Below, one piece after another: positions 48,098 through 56,826 of a stretch of DNA of 64,000 nucleotides. The stretch comes from Amycolatopsis vancoresmycina (GTDB lineage: Bacteria; Actinomycetota; Actinomycetes; Mycobacteriales; Pseudonocardiaceae). Position 1 is the first letter of the stretch; each line of letters begins with the position of its first letter. The translations under genes and the position numbers were made by a program. The stretch spans positions 806,001 through 870,000 of the forward strand of contig NZ_JNYY01000001.1 of the NCBI RefSeq assembly GCF_000716785.1. Reading direction: 5' to 3'. The notes under the pieces are model-generated. The model was given only the letters and a program-made list of their open reading frames with translations, was not told the origin of the DNA and made no database searches.

Positions 48098-48123
48098 CCG
48101 CCGGCTGTCTCGCTCGGTGCGGG

Positions 48124-48169
48124 GTCGTGAGTGGTAAGGCGGGTTAGAACCCGCCTTACCACTCACGAC
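48124..48169. repeat. Convergent-junction palindrome, copy 3
   Basis: A 46-bp palindrome with perfect 22-base arms (GTCGTGAGTGGTAAGGCGGG plus TT, and complement) around AG. Compared with copy 1, one stem pair has changed on both sides (A-T to G-C). It lies between the amidohydrolase and GMC oxidoreductase genes, overlapping neither, and probably ends both transcripts. Confidence 0.95.
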
Positions 48170-48173
48170 CTCC

Positions 48174-49604
48174 TTAGCCGGTGAGGAACCGTGCGGCCTG
48201 CTCGCCGACCAGCACCGCCGGCGCGTTCGTGTTGCCCGTCGTCACCCGGGGCAGCACCGATGCGTCCGCGACGACCAGGCCGTCCAGGCCGTGCACCGCC
48301 AGCCGCGGGTCGACCACCGCGTCCGCGCCGGTGCCCATCCGGCAGGTGCCGACCTGGTGGTGGTACGTGATCGCCGTCCGGCGGACGTACTCGCGCAGGT
48401 CGTCCGCCGGGCCCGGGTACCGCCGCCGGGCGCCCCACTCCCCCGCCAGCGCCGGGGCCGCACCGACCGCGAGGCACTGCTCGACCGACGCCAGGAGGCT
48501 TTCGAAGTCCGCGGGTTCGGCAAGCGCGGCGAGGTCGATCAGCGGCGAGCCGTCCGGGGCCAGCCGCAGGCTGCCCCGGCTCTCCGGCGTCACCATGCCC
48601 GCCATCAGCGAGAACCCGGTCGGCGGCCCGGACATCCACGGCTCGTACATCGGGACGCTGAAGCAGATCGGCTGCGTGTCCGGCACCGCCAGGCCCGGGC
48701 GGCTGCGCCAGAACCAGTGCACCTGCGTCACCGATCGCCCGGACACCGGCGGCGCCACCTCCCGCGAAGTCGTGAAGATGACCGGCGAGAGCAGGTGGTC
48801 GTGCAGGTTGCGCCCGACACCCGGCAGGTCCGCGACGACGTCGAGGCCGAGCTCGCGCAGCTCGTCCGCCGGGCCGACGCCGCTGCGGAGCAGGATCGCG
48901 GGCGAGGCCAGCGCGCCCGCCGCGAGCACCACCAGGTCCGCCCGGAGTTCCTGCCGCACACCGTCGATGGCGACCTCGACACCGGTGACGCGGGAGCCGG
49001 AGAACCGCAGCCGGTGCACCAGCGCTCCCGTGTGGACGGTCATCCGGGAGGCCACCGGCGAACCGTAGGCGTGCCACGTGTTGAACCGACGGCCGCCGCG
49101 CAGCGTGATCTGCTCGACGGACACCCCGTCCAGGGTTCCGCTGTTGTAGTCCGGGTTGAGCGGCAGGCCGACCTCCCGACAAGCGTCCACTATGGACTGC
49201 TGGACCGGGTGCAGCGGCTCGTTCGGGACGACCTCCAGGAGGTCCTTCTCGATCCTCGCGAACACCGGTTCGACGTCGGCCCAGGTCCAGCCGGGCAGGC
49301 CCCAGCCGTCGTAGTCGGCCGGGGCGCCGCGGACCCAGATCATCGCGTTGAGCGCGTGCGACCCGCCGAGCACGCGGCCCCGAGGCAGGTGCAGCCGCCG
49401 TCCGGCCGCGTGCTCCTGCGGGACCGTGTACAGGTCCCAGTCCTCCGGACCGTGCCACAGCTCGCCGGCTCGCGAGGGGTCGTGGATCGCCGGATTGACG
49501 TCTTCACCGCCGGCCTCCAGCAGCGTCACCGCCGCGCCCGCGTCCACCAGCCGCCGCGCCACCACCGAACCGGCCGAGCCGGCGCCCACCACGATCACGT
49601 CCAT
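48174..49604 (-). CDS. GMC-family FAD oxidoreductase (choline dehydrogenase-like)
   Basis: Flavoprotein of 476 residues that oxidises an alcohol to an aldehyde. Seen: FAD motif VIVVGAGSAGSVVARRL at the N-terminus, the GMC signature LPRGRVLGGSHALNAM (about residues 72-87), the second signature GALASPAILLRSGVGP (about 227-242) and catalytic His within YHHQVGTCRMG. GNTNAPAVLVGEQAA closes the domain. It is somewhat shorter than BetA. Divergent from an aldehyde dehydrogenase gene, it could form an alcohol-to-acid pair with it, for example on an aryl-ethanol arising from the aldehyde. The substrate is inferred only from context. Confidence 0.87.
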   Translation of the reverse strand: MDVIVVGAGSAGSVVARRLVDAGAAVTLLEAGGEDVNPAIHDPSRAGELWHGPEDWDLYTVPQEHAAGRRLHLPRGRVLGGSHALNAMIWVRGAPADYDGWGLPGWTWADVEPVFARIEKDLLEVVPNEPLHPVQQSIVDACREVGLPLNPDYNSGTLDGVSVEQITLRGGRRFNTWHAYGSPVASRMTVHTGALVHRLRFSGSRVTGVEVAIDGVRQELRADLVVLAAGALASPAILLRSGVGPADELRELGLDVVADLPGVGRNLHDHLLSPVIFTTSREVAPPVSGRSVTQVHWFWRSRPGLAVPDTQPICFSVPMYEPWMSGPPTGFSLMAGMVTPESRGSLRLAPDGSPLIDLAALAEPADFESLLASVEQCLAVGAAPALAGEWGARRRYPGPADDLREYVRRTAITYHHQVGTCRMGTGADAVVDPRLAVHGLDGLVVADASVLPRVTTGNTNAPAVLVGEQAARFLTG

Positions 49605-49742
49605 GCGCTCCAGCGTGACGCGCGTCCCCGGAGCCGCGCGGCATCCCTTCGCGGTCGGTCAACGGGCGTGCGGGAGCGGACAAGACCCGCGGCGCCCCGC
49701 CGCCCGATACTCGGCTCACCCCAGGCCGAGGAGGACACCGGG

Positions 49743-51179
49743 ATGGCGACACGCCTCTGCATCGACGGACAGTGGACCGAAGCCGGCGGCGGCGCGCTCC
49801 CGACCCGCGACCCGGCCACCGGCCGGGTCCTCGAAGAGGTCGGCACGGCTTCGCGGGCCGACGTCGACGCCGCGGTGGCGGCCGCCCGGCGAGCGCTTTC
49901 CGCGCCGGAGTGGGCCGGCCTGCCGCCGGTCCGGCGCGCCGCGCTGCTGTTCCGGCTGGCCGACCTCGTCGAGCAGCACCACGAGGAACTGGCCCGGCTG
50001 GAAACCCTGGACCAGGGCCAGCCGATCGGGGTGTCCCGGCAGGTGAGCGTGACCGGCGCGGCGGAGCACTTCCGCTACTTCGCCGGCTGGGTGACGAAGC
50101 TGCAGGGCACCACGAACCCGGTGTCCTTCCCGGACACGCTGCACTACACCCGCCGCGAGCCGGTCGGGGTGAACGCGCTGATCACGCCGTGGAACTTCCC
50201 GCTGATGATCCTCGCCTGGAAGCTCGCCCCGGCACTGGCCACCGGCAACACGGTGGTGATCAAGCCCAGCGAGGTCACGCCGCTGACCAGCATCCGCCTG
50301 GTCGAGCTGGTCCACGAGGCCGGTATCCCGGCGGGCGTGGTCAACCTCGTCACCGGCGACGGCGCGGTCGGCGCCCTGCTGACCGAGCACGCGGACGTCG
50401 ACCACGTCTCCTACACCGGCTCGACCGCGGTCGGGAAGCTGATCACCGCGGCGAGCGCGGCGTCGAACCTCAAGCGGCTCACCCTCGAACTCGGCGGGAA
50501 GGCCCCGAGCATCATCGCGGCCGACGCCGACATCGACGCCGCCGTCGCGGGCAACCTCGCCGGGGCGACGCTCAACACCGGCCAGGTCTGCGCCGCGTAC
50601 ACGCGCTTCTACGTCGACCGCAAGCGCGAACAGGAGTTCGTCGACAAGCTGGCCCGCGGCCTGGAAGGACTCCGGCTCGGGCCCGGCACCGAGGAGACCA
50701 CGCAGCTCGGCCCGCTCGTGTCGGCCAAGCACCGCGAACACGTCGACCTCCTGGTCGGCACCGGCCGCGAGCAGGGCGCCGACCTGGTCACCGGCGGCCG
50801 CCCGGTCGACGGCGACGGCTACTTCTACACCCCGACGCTGTTCGCCGGCGTCCGCGACGACATGGCGATCATGCGCGAGGAGATCTTCGGCCCGGTGCTC
50901 GCCGTGACGGCCTACGACGACGGCGACGAACCGCTGGCCCGCGCCAACGACACCGAGTACGGCCTGGCCGCCACGGTGTGGACCCGGGACATCCGCACGG
51001 CCCAGCGCTACGCCGACGGCATCCGGGCCGGTGCGGTGTTCGTCAACATGCCGCCGATCCCGGACATGGCGGCGCCGTGGGGCGGGTACAAGGCGTCCGG
51101 CTGGGGCCGCGAGATGGGTCCGTGGGCGCTCGACGCGTACACCGAGACCAAGTCCGTGTGGCTGCACTACGGGGACTGA
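49743..51179 (+). CDS. NAD(P)-dependent aldehyde dehydrogenase
   Basis: Enzyme of 478 residues oxidising an aldehyde to its acid. Landmarks: ITPWNFPLMILAWKLAPALATGNTVVIKPSE, Glu249 in LELGGKAP and nucleophile Cys283 in TGQVCAAYTR, then EEIFGPVLAV. The Cys motif has Val in place of the usual Arg (QVC for QRC). It probably takes the aryl-acetaldehyde released by the amine oxidase, giving an aryl-acetate that feeds HpaD. The ATG at 49743 is preceded by GAGGAGGACACC. It is 138 bases from the divergent GMC gene and 73 bases before the FAH-RraA gene, with a candidate GntR site in that gap. Confidence 0.88.
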   Translation: MATRLCIDGQWTEAGGGALPTRDPATGRVLEEVGTASRADVDAAVAAARRALSAPEWAGLPPVRRAALLFRLADLVEQHHEELARLETLDQGQPIGVSRQVSVTGAAEHFRYFAGWVTKLQGTTNPVSFPDTLHYTRREPVGVNALITPWNFPLMILAWKLAPALATGNTVVIKPSEVTPLTSIRLVELVHEAGIPAGVVNLVTGDGAVGALLTEHADVDHVSYTGSTAVGKLITAASAASNLKRLTLELGGKAPSIIAADADIDAAVAGNLAGATLNTGQVCAAYTRFYVDRKREQEFVDKLARGLEGLRLGPGTEETTQLGPLVSAKHREHVDLLVGTGREQGADLVTGGRPVDGDGYFYTPTLFAGVRDDMAIMREEIFGPVLAVTAYDDGDEPLARANDTEYGLAATVWTRDIRTAQRYADGIRAGAVFVNMPPIPDMAAPWGGYKASGWGREMGPWALDAYTETKSVWLHYGD

Positions 51180-51202
51180 CCGGGGGTTCCCCCACCCCGA
51201 AA

Positions 51203-51214
51203 ATCGTATATCAT
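51203..51214. promoter_or_regulatory. Candidate GntR operator before the homoprotocatechuate genes
   Basis: ATCGTATATCAT, followed by TTGAAATATC, is a sharply AT-rich patch between the aldehyde dehydrogenase and FAH-RraA genes, about 40 bases before the latter. It shares ATCGTATA with the repeats at 35514-35536. Its location suggests a promoter for the FAH-GntR-DapA-HpaE-HpaD set. Confidence 0.5.
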
Positions 51215-51252
51215 TTGAAATATCTTCCCGCACCGGCAGGCAGGAACCACGG

Positions 51253-52671
51253 ATGACCAGCATCGCGCGACCCGGCAAGATCATCGCGCTGCACCTCAAC
51301 TACCGCTCCCGCGCCGCCCAGCGCGGCCGGGTGCCGGCGCAGCCGTCGTACTTCCTCAAGCCGCCGACGTCGGTGGCGGCGAGCGGCGCCGTGCTCGAAC
51401 GCCCGGCGGGCACCGAGCTGCTGGGCTTCGAAGGCGAGATCGCGCTGGTCATCGGCCGCACCGCCCGCCGCGTCACGCCGGAGGACGGCTGGGCGCACGT
51501 CTCCGGGGTCACCGCGGCCAACGACTTCGGCGTCTACGACCTCCGGTACGCCGACAAGGGCAGCAACCTGCGGTCCAAGGGCGGCGACGGCTTCACCCCG
51601 CTCGGCCCGGCGGTGCTGCCCGCGGCGGACGTCGACCCGGCGGCGCTGCGGCTGCGGACCTGGCTCAACGGCGAACTCGTCCAGGAGGACACCACCGGCG
51701 ACCTGCTCTTCGGCTTCGGGCGGCTGGTCGCCGACCTCTCACAGCTGATCACCCTCGAGCCCGGTGACGTCGTGCTGACCGGCACGCCCGCGGGCGCGTC
51801 GGTCGCCGTCCCCGGCGACGTCGTCGAGGTGGAGGTCGACAGCGGCCGCCACACCACCGGCCGCCTGGTCACCACGATCGCCGAGGGGACCGTCCCGTTC
51901 GGGCCGTACGGCGCCCTCCCCCGCGTCGACGAGCAGCAGCGCGCGGACGCGTACGGGGCGGCCGAGCCGGGGTTCGAGCTGACCGCGGCCCTCAAGGAGC
52001 GGATCGAATCCGTCGGCACCGCAACACTTTCGGCGCAACTGCGCAAGCGCGGCTACAACGCGGTGTCGATCGACGGGCTGACCTCGACCCGGCCGGGCAC
52101 CCGGCTGACCGGCCGCGCGCGGACCCTGCGGTACCTGCCGTACCGCGAAGACCTGTTCAAGGCCCACGGCGGCGGCTACAACGCGCAGAAGCGCGCGATC
52201 GACGCACTCGGCCCCGGCGACGTCCTCGTCATGGAGGCCCGCGGCGAACGCGGCACCGGGACGGTCGGCGACATCCTCGCGCTGCGGGCCCAGGTGCGCG
52301 GCGCGGCCGGGATCGTCACCGACGGCGGGGTCCGCGACCTGGCCGCGGTATCCGCTTTGGACATCCCGACCTACCACGCCGGGCCGCACCCGGCGGTGCT
52401 CGGCCGGCGGCACGTGCCCTGGGACGTCGACGTCGCGATCGCCTGCGGCGGCGCGGCGGTGTGCCCGGGCGACGTCATCGCCGGGGACGCCGACGGGGTC
52501 CTGGTCATCCCGCCGGACCTGGTCGAAGAGGTGGTCGAGGCGGCGATCGAGCAGGAGCTGCACGAGACGTTCATCGCCGAGCAGGTCGCCGCCGGCGAGC
52601 GCGTCGAAGGGCTCTACCCGATGGACGAGCACTGGCGCGGGAGGTTCGCCGCATGGCGCGCGAAACGGTGA
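51253..52671 (+). CDS. FAH-family hydrolase/isomerase fused to an RraA-like aldolase domain
   Basis: Fusion of 472 residues. The N-terminal half (about residues 1-220) is a fumarylacetoacetate hydrolase fold: LLGFEGEIALVIGRTAR, VTAANDFGVYDLRYADKGSN, then VVLTGTPAGASVAV, with the acidic metal ligands. In the homoprotocatechuate pathway FAH proteins (HpaG) decarboxylate and isomerise the ring-cleavage product. The C-terminal half (about 250-472) is RraA-like: VGTATLSAQLRKRGYN, GDVLVMEARGERGTGTVGDI and AGIVTDGGVRDL, the fold of HMG/CHA aldolases. One chain may therefore do two late steps of the pathway. ATG at 51253. It overlaps the GntR gene by 19 bases. Confidence 0.85.
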   Translation: MTSIARPGKIIALHLNYRSRAAQRGRVPAQPSYFLKPPTSVAASGAVLERPAGTELLGFEGEIALVIGRTARRVTPEDGWAHVSGVTAANDFGVYDLRYADKGSNLRSKGGDGFTPLGPAVLPAADVDPAALRLRTWLNGELVQEDTTGDLLFGFGRLVADLSQLITLEPGDVVLTGTPAGASVAVPGDVVEVEVDSGRHTTGRLVTTIAEGTVPFGPYGALPRVDEQQRADAYGAAEPGFELTAALKERIESVGTATLSAQLRKRGYNAVSIDGLTSTRPGTRLTGRARTLRYLPYREDLFKAHGGGYNAQKRAIDALGPGDVLVMEARGERGTGTVGDILALRAQVRGAAGIVTDGGVRDLAAVSALDIPTYHAGPHPAVLGRRHVPWDVDVAIACGGAAVCPGDVIAGDADGVLVIPPDLVEEVVEAAIEQELHETFIAEQVAAGERVEGLYPMDEHWRGRFAAWRAKR

Positions 52672-53321
52672 ACGGCGCCGCGATGAGCAAGTCGCGGATC
52701 GCCTACCAGTGGATCAAGGCCCGGATCGCCGACGGCACCTTCTCCCCCGGCTACCGCCTGGTCCTCGGCCAGCTCGCCCAGGAGCTCGGGGTCAGCGTGG
52801 TGCCGGTCCGCGAGGCGATCCGGCTGCTCGAGGCCGAGGGCCTGGTGACCTTCGAACGCAACGTCGGCGCGCAGGTCGCGATGGTCGACGAAAGCGAGTA
52901 CCAGCACACGATGCAGACCCTCGCCCTGGTCGAGGGCTACGCCGCCGCGCTCGCCGCGCCGCTGCTGACGTCCGGCACGCTGGCCAGGGCGCGGGCGCTC
53001 AACACGGAACTGGCCGGCTGCCTCGGGCACTTCGAACCGGCCCGGTTCACCGGGCTCAACCGCGACTTCCACGCCGTGCTGTTCGAAGCCTGCCCGAACC
53101 CGCAGGTCCTGGACCTGGTCCGGCGCGGCTGGGACCGGCTCAGCGGCCTGCGCAGCTCGACGTTCAGCTTCGTGCCCGGCCGCGCCCGCGAGTCGGTCGC
53201 CGAGCACGAAACCATCCTCGGCCTGCTCGACCGCGGCGCACCCGCCGCCGACGTCGAACAGGCCGTCCGCGCCCACCGGCTGGCCACCCTGGACGCCTAC
53301 CTCGCCTACCGCCGCCACTGA
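52653..53321 (+). CDS. GntR-family (FadR subgroup) transcriptional regulator
   Basis: Regulator of 222 residues. The winged helix-turn-helix reads SRIAYQWIKARIADGTFSPGYRL, then LAQELGVSVVPVREAIRLLEAEGLV. The FCD effector domain follows, with LNRDFHAVLFEACPNP and VAEHETILGLLDRGAPAADVE; Asp/His residues could bind metal and an acid ligand. I choose ATG 52653 because GGAGG lies eight bases upstream; ATG 52683 is possible. Encoded inside the homoprotocatechuate set, it probably represses that set, responding to a pathway acid. The ATCGTATA sites at 51203 and 35514 are candidate targets. Confidence 0.87.
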   Translation: MARETVNGAAMSKSRIAYQWIKARIADGTFSPGYRLVLGQLAQELGVSVVPVREAIRLLEAEGLVTFERNVGAQVAMVDESEYQHTMQTLALVEGYAAALAAPLLTSGTLARARALNTELAGCLGHFEPARFTGLNRDFHAVLFEACPNPQVLDLVRRGWDRLSGLRSSTFSFVPGRARESVAEHETILGLLDRGAPAADVEQAVRAHRLATLDAYLAYRRH

Positions 53322-53339
53322 CGCAGGAAGGGAAACCCC

Positions 53340-54287
53340 ATGCGATTCCGCTCCGACCCCCAGGCCGTCCGCGGGTCGATCGCGCCGCTGATGACGCCGT
53401 TCACCGCCGACGGCGCGGTCGACCACGCCGGGCTGCAGAACCTCGTGCGCTGGCAGCTCGCCTCGGGCACGCACGGCATCTCGATCGGCGGCTCCACCGG
53501 CGAACCCGGCTCCCAGACGGTGGCCGAGCGCGCCGAGGCGATCCGGACGGTGGCCGCCGAGGTCGGCGACCGCGTCCCGTTCGTCCCGGGCACCGGCTCC
53601 GCGAAGCTCGACGAGACCCTGGAGCTGACGGCACTGGCCAGGGACGCCGGGATCGACGCGGCCCTGGTCATCACGCCGTACTACGCGCGGCCCACCCAGG
53701 ACGCCCTGTTCGTCTGGTACCGCACGGTCTGCCGGGAGTTCCCGGACCTGCCGATCGTCGCCTACAACGTGCCGAGCCGGACCGCGGTCGACCTCGCGCC
53801 GGAGACCGTCGCGCGGCTGTACCGCTCGTGCGACAACTTCGTCGGGATCAAGGAGACGACGAAGGACTTCGAGCACTTCTCCCGCGTGCTGCACCTGTGC
53901 GGCCGGGAACTGCTGGTGTGGTCCGGGATCGAGCTGCTCTGCCTGCCGCTGCTGGCCCTCGGCGGCGCCGGGTTCGTCAGCGCCACGGCCAACATCGCCC
54001 CGGCCGCGTGCGCGGAGATGTACACGGCCTGGCAGTCCGGCGACCACGAACGGGCCCGCGAACTCCACTACGGCCTGCACCCGCTGGTCGACCTGCTGTT
54101 CGTCGAGACCAACCCGGCACCCGGGAAGTGGGTGCTGGAGCAGCGCGGGCTGATCGCGTCCGGGCACGTCCGGCCGCCGCTGATCCCGCCGACCGAGTCC
54201 GGCGTCGCCCGGATCACCGAGCTCATGACCGAGGGGGCGAAGTACCTCTCGCCCGTCGAAGGTTTCACCGTGGAAGGAAAGGCATGA
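53340..54287 (+). CDS. DapA-family (DHDPS/NAL) class I aldolase or hydro-lyase
   Basis: TIM-barrel lyase of 315 residues. The Schiff-base lysine is Lys171 in VGIKETTKD, with Tyr142 in AYNVPSRT; GGSTGEPGS near residue 50 is the substrate-carboxylate loop. Members make dihydrodipicolinate or cleave pyruvate from keto-acids. The surroundings (FAH fusion upstream, HpaE and HpaD downstream) argue for a keto-acid aldolase or hydratase in homoprotocatechuate breakdown rather than lysine synthesis. It may do the job of HpaI or HpaH, neither of which is present in its classical form. ATG 53340 follows GGAAGGGAAACC. Confidence 0.85.
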   Translation: MRFRSDPQAVRGSIAPLMTPFTADGAVDHAGLQNLVRWQLASGTHGISIGGSTGEPGSQTVAERAEAIRTVAAEVGDRVPFVPGTGSAKLDETLELTALARDAGIDAALVITPYYARPTQDALFVWYRTVCREFPDLPIVAYNVPSRTAVDLAPETVARLYRSCDNFVGIKETTKDFEHFSRVLHLCGRELLVWSGIELLCLPLLALGGAGFVSATANIAPAACAEMYTAWQSGDHERARELHYGLHPLVDLLFVETNPAPGKWVLEQRGLIASGHVRPPLIPPTESGVARITELMTEGAKYLSPVEGFTVEGKA

Positions 54288-55789
54288 CCCACTACGTCCC
54301 GGACGGACTGCCGGGCGAGCTCAAGCACTACATCGGCGGTGAGCTCGTCGACAGCGTCTCCGGCAAGACGTTCGACGTGCTCGACCCGGTGTCGAACACC
54401 CCGTACGTGACCGCGGCCGCCGGCCAGGCCGAGGACGTCGGCCGGGCGGTCGCCGCGGCGCGGACGGCGTTCACCGAAGGGCCGTGGCCGCGGATGCTGC
54501 CCCGGGCCCGCGCGCGGATCCTCAACCGGATCGCCGACGCAGTCGAAGCCCAGGACAAGCGGCTCGCCGAACTGGAGACGTTCGACACCGGCCTGCCGAT
54601 CACCCAGGCGCTCGGGCAGGCGCAGCGCGCGGCCGAAAACTTCCGGTTCTTCGCCGACCTCGTCGTCGCCCAGGCCGACGACACCTACCAGGTGCCTGGC
54701 AGGCAGGTGAACTACGTGCACCGCAAGCCGGTCGGCGTCGCCGGGCTGATCACGCCGTGGAACACGCCGTTCATGCTGGAGAGCTGGAAGCTCGCGCCCG
54801 CGCTGGCCTCGGGCTGCACGGTGGTGCTCAAGCCGGCCGAGTTCACGCCGCTGTCGGCGAGCCTGTGGGCCGGGATCTTCGCCGGCGCGGGCCTGCCGGA
54901 CGGGGTGTTCAACCTGGTCAACGGCTTCGGCGAGGAAGCGGGCGACGCGCTGGTCAAGCACCCGGACGTGCCGCTGATCTCGTTCACCGGCGAGACCACG
55001 ACCGGGCAGACGATCTACCGCAACTGCGCGGCCCACCTCAAGGGCATGTCGATGGAACTCGGCGGCAAGTCCCCGGCGATCGTCTTCGCCGACGCCGACC
55101 TCGACGCCGCCCTCGACTCGACCCTCTTCGGCGTGTTCTCGCTCAACGGCGAACGCTGCACCGCGGGCAGCCGGATCCTCGTCGAGCGGCCGATCTACGA
55201 GGAGTTCTGCGCGCGATACGCCGAACGGGCGGCGAACATCGTCGTCGGCGACCCGCACGACCCGGCCACCGAGGTCGGCGCGCTGGTGCACCCCGAGCAC
55301 TACGCCAAGGTCATGCGGTACGTCGAGCTCGGCAAGACGGAAGGCCGCCTGCTCGCGGGCGGCGGTCGCCCGTCCGGTTCGGACAGTGGCAACTACGTGG
55401 CGCCGACGGTGTTCGCCGACGTGCCGCCGACCGCGCGGATCTTCCAGGAGGAGATCTTCGGCCCGGTCGTCGCGCTGACGCCGTTCGACACCGAAGCCGA
55501 AGCCCTGTCACTGGCCAACGACGTCAAGTACGGCCTGGCCGCGTACCTGTGGACGTCCGATCTGACGCGGGCACACACCTTCGCGCAGTCGGTCGAAGCC
55601 GGGATGGTCTGGCTGAACTCGCACAACGTCCGCGACCTGCGGACGCCGTTCGGCGGGGTCAAGGCCTCCGGCCTCGGCCACGAAGGCGGCTACCGCTCCC
55701 TCGACTTCTACACCCACCAGCAGGCCGTCCACGTCTCGCTCGGGCCGGTGCACACGGCCCGGTTCGGCGCCGGGAAGGAAACCGCATGA
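54284..55789 (+). CDS. hpaE: 5-carboxymethyl-2-hydroxymuconate semialdehyde dehydrogenase
   Basis: NAD-dependent dehydrogenase of 501 residues that oxidises the ring-cleavage semialdehyde from HpaD to 5-carboxymethyl-2-hydroxymuconate. Landmarks: VGVAGLITPWNTPFMLESWKL, Glu258 in MELGGKSP and nucleophile Cys292 in NGERCTAGSR. The C-terminal region has KASGLGHEGGYRSLDFYTHQ, characteristic of the HMSADH/HpaE subgroup. The start overlaps the aldolase stop (ATGA) and the stop overlaps hpaD (ATGA), so the three are translated together. The assignment is strengthened by the unambiguous HpaD next to it. Confidence 0.9.
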   Translation: MTHYVPDGLPGELKHYIGGELVDSVSGKTFDVLDPVSNTPYVTAAAGQAEDVGRAVAAARTAFTEGPWPRMLPRARARILNRIADAVEAQDKRLAELETFDTGLPITQALGQAQRAAENFRFFADLVVAQADDTYQVPGRQVNYVHRKPVGVAGLITPWNTPFMLESWKLAPALASGCTVVLKPAEFTPLSASLWAGIFAGAGLPDGVFNLVNGFGEEAGDALVKHPDVPLISFTGETTTGQTIYRNCAAHLKGMSMELGGKSPAIVFADADLDAALDSTLFGVFSLNGERCTAGSRILVERPIYEEFCARYAERAANIVVGDPHDPATEVGALVHPEHYAKVMRYVELGKTEGRLLAGGGRPSGSDSGNYVAPTVFADVPPTARIFQEEIFGPVVALTPFDTEAEALSLANDVKYGLAAYLWTSDLTRAHTFAQSVEAGMVWLNSHNVRDLRTPFGGVKASGLGHEGGYRSLDFYTHQQAVHVSLGPVHTARFGAGKETA

Positions 55790-56826
55790 CCACCACCCCG
55801 CCGGACGTCATCCGCTGCGCGTACGCCGAACTCGTCGTCACCGACCTGGCCGCGTCGCGGGCGTTCTACGTCGACGTGCTCGGGCTCGTCGTCACCCACG
55901 AGGACGCTTCCGCGTTGTACCTGCGGGCGTTCGAGGAGTACCTGCACCACTCGCTGGTGCTGCGGAAGGGCCCGGAGCCCGCGCTGGGCGTGCTGGCCTA
56001 CCGGGTGCGCACGCCGGCCGACCTGGACCTGGCCGAGGCGTACTACGCCGGGCTCGGCTGCCGGGTCGAGCGGCGGGCGGCGGGCGCGACCCGGGGCATC
56101 GGCGAGGCCGTGCGCGTGCTCGACCCGCTCGGGTTCCCGGTCGAGTTCTTCCACGAGGCCGAGCACGTCGAGCGCTTCACCCAGCGCTACGACGTCCACG
56201 GCGCCGGCGCCCTGTCGCGGCTGGACCACTTCAACCTGGACACCCCGGACGTCCCGGCGGCCCGGAAGTACTACGAGGGCCTGGGTTTCCGCGTCTCGGA
56301 GGACATCCAGGACGACGAGGGCACGGTGTACGCGGCGTGGATGTTCCGCAAGCCGACGGTCCACGACGTGGCGCTGACCGGCGGCGACGGCCCGCGGCTG
56401 CACCACATCGCGTTCGCCTCGCACGAACGGCACCAGATCCTGCACATCTGCGACCACCTCGGCGCGCTGCGGAAGTCCGCGATGATCGAGCGCGGGCCGG
56501 GCCGCCACGGCGTGTCGAACGCGTTCTACCTCTACGTCCGCGACCCGGACGGGCACCGCATCGAGATCTACACGCACGACTACTACACCGGCGACCCGGA
56601 CAACCCGGTGATCACCTGGGACGTCCACGACAACCAGCGCCGCGACTGGTGGGGCAACCCGGTGGTGCCGAGCTGGTACACCGACGCGTCCCGGGTGCTG
56701 GACCTGGACGGTGCGGTGCAGCCGGTCGTCGAACGGGCCGAGCCGCGCGAAGCCGACGTCACCGTCGGCGCCGACGGGTTCTCGTTCACCGGCGGGGCGG
56801 AGTACAAGCTAGGCGAGCAGGTGTGA
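55786..56826 (+). CDS. hpaD: 3,4-dihydroxyphenylacetate (homoprotocatechuate) 2,3-dioxygenase
   Basis: Extradiol ring-cleaving dioxygenase of the vicinal-oxygen-chelate type, 346 residues, using Fe(II) or Mn(II) and O2. Metal ligands are His148 (LDHFNLD), His207 (LHHIAF) and Glu260 (HRIEIYT). Second-sphere residues Trp185, His193, Arg236, His241 and Tyr250 are all present. Every one of these is seven less than the published numbering of the Brevibacterium fuscum enzyme (155, 214, 267; 192, 200, 243, 248, 257), so the active site is fully conserved. It is the last gene of the plus-strand set and overlaps the convergent peptidase gene by 18 bases. Confidence 0.95.
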   Translation: MTTTPPDVIRCAYAELVVTDLAASRAFYVDVLGLVVTHEDASALYLRAFEEYLHHSLVLRKGPEPALGVLAYRVRTPADLDLAEAYYAGLGCRVERRAAGATRGIGEAVRVLDPLGFPVEFFHEAEHVERFTQRYDVHGAGALSRLDHFNLDTPDVPAARKYYEGLGFRVSEDIQDDEGTVYAAWMFRKPTVHDVALTGGDGPRLHHIAFASHERHQILHICDHLGALRKSAMIERGPGRHGVSNAFYLYVRDPDGHRIEIYTHDYYTGDPDNPVITWDVHDNQRRDWWGNPVVPSWYTDASRVLDLDGAVQPVVERAEPREADVTVGADGFSFTGGAEYKLGEQV

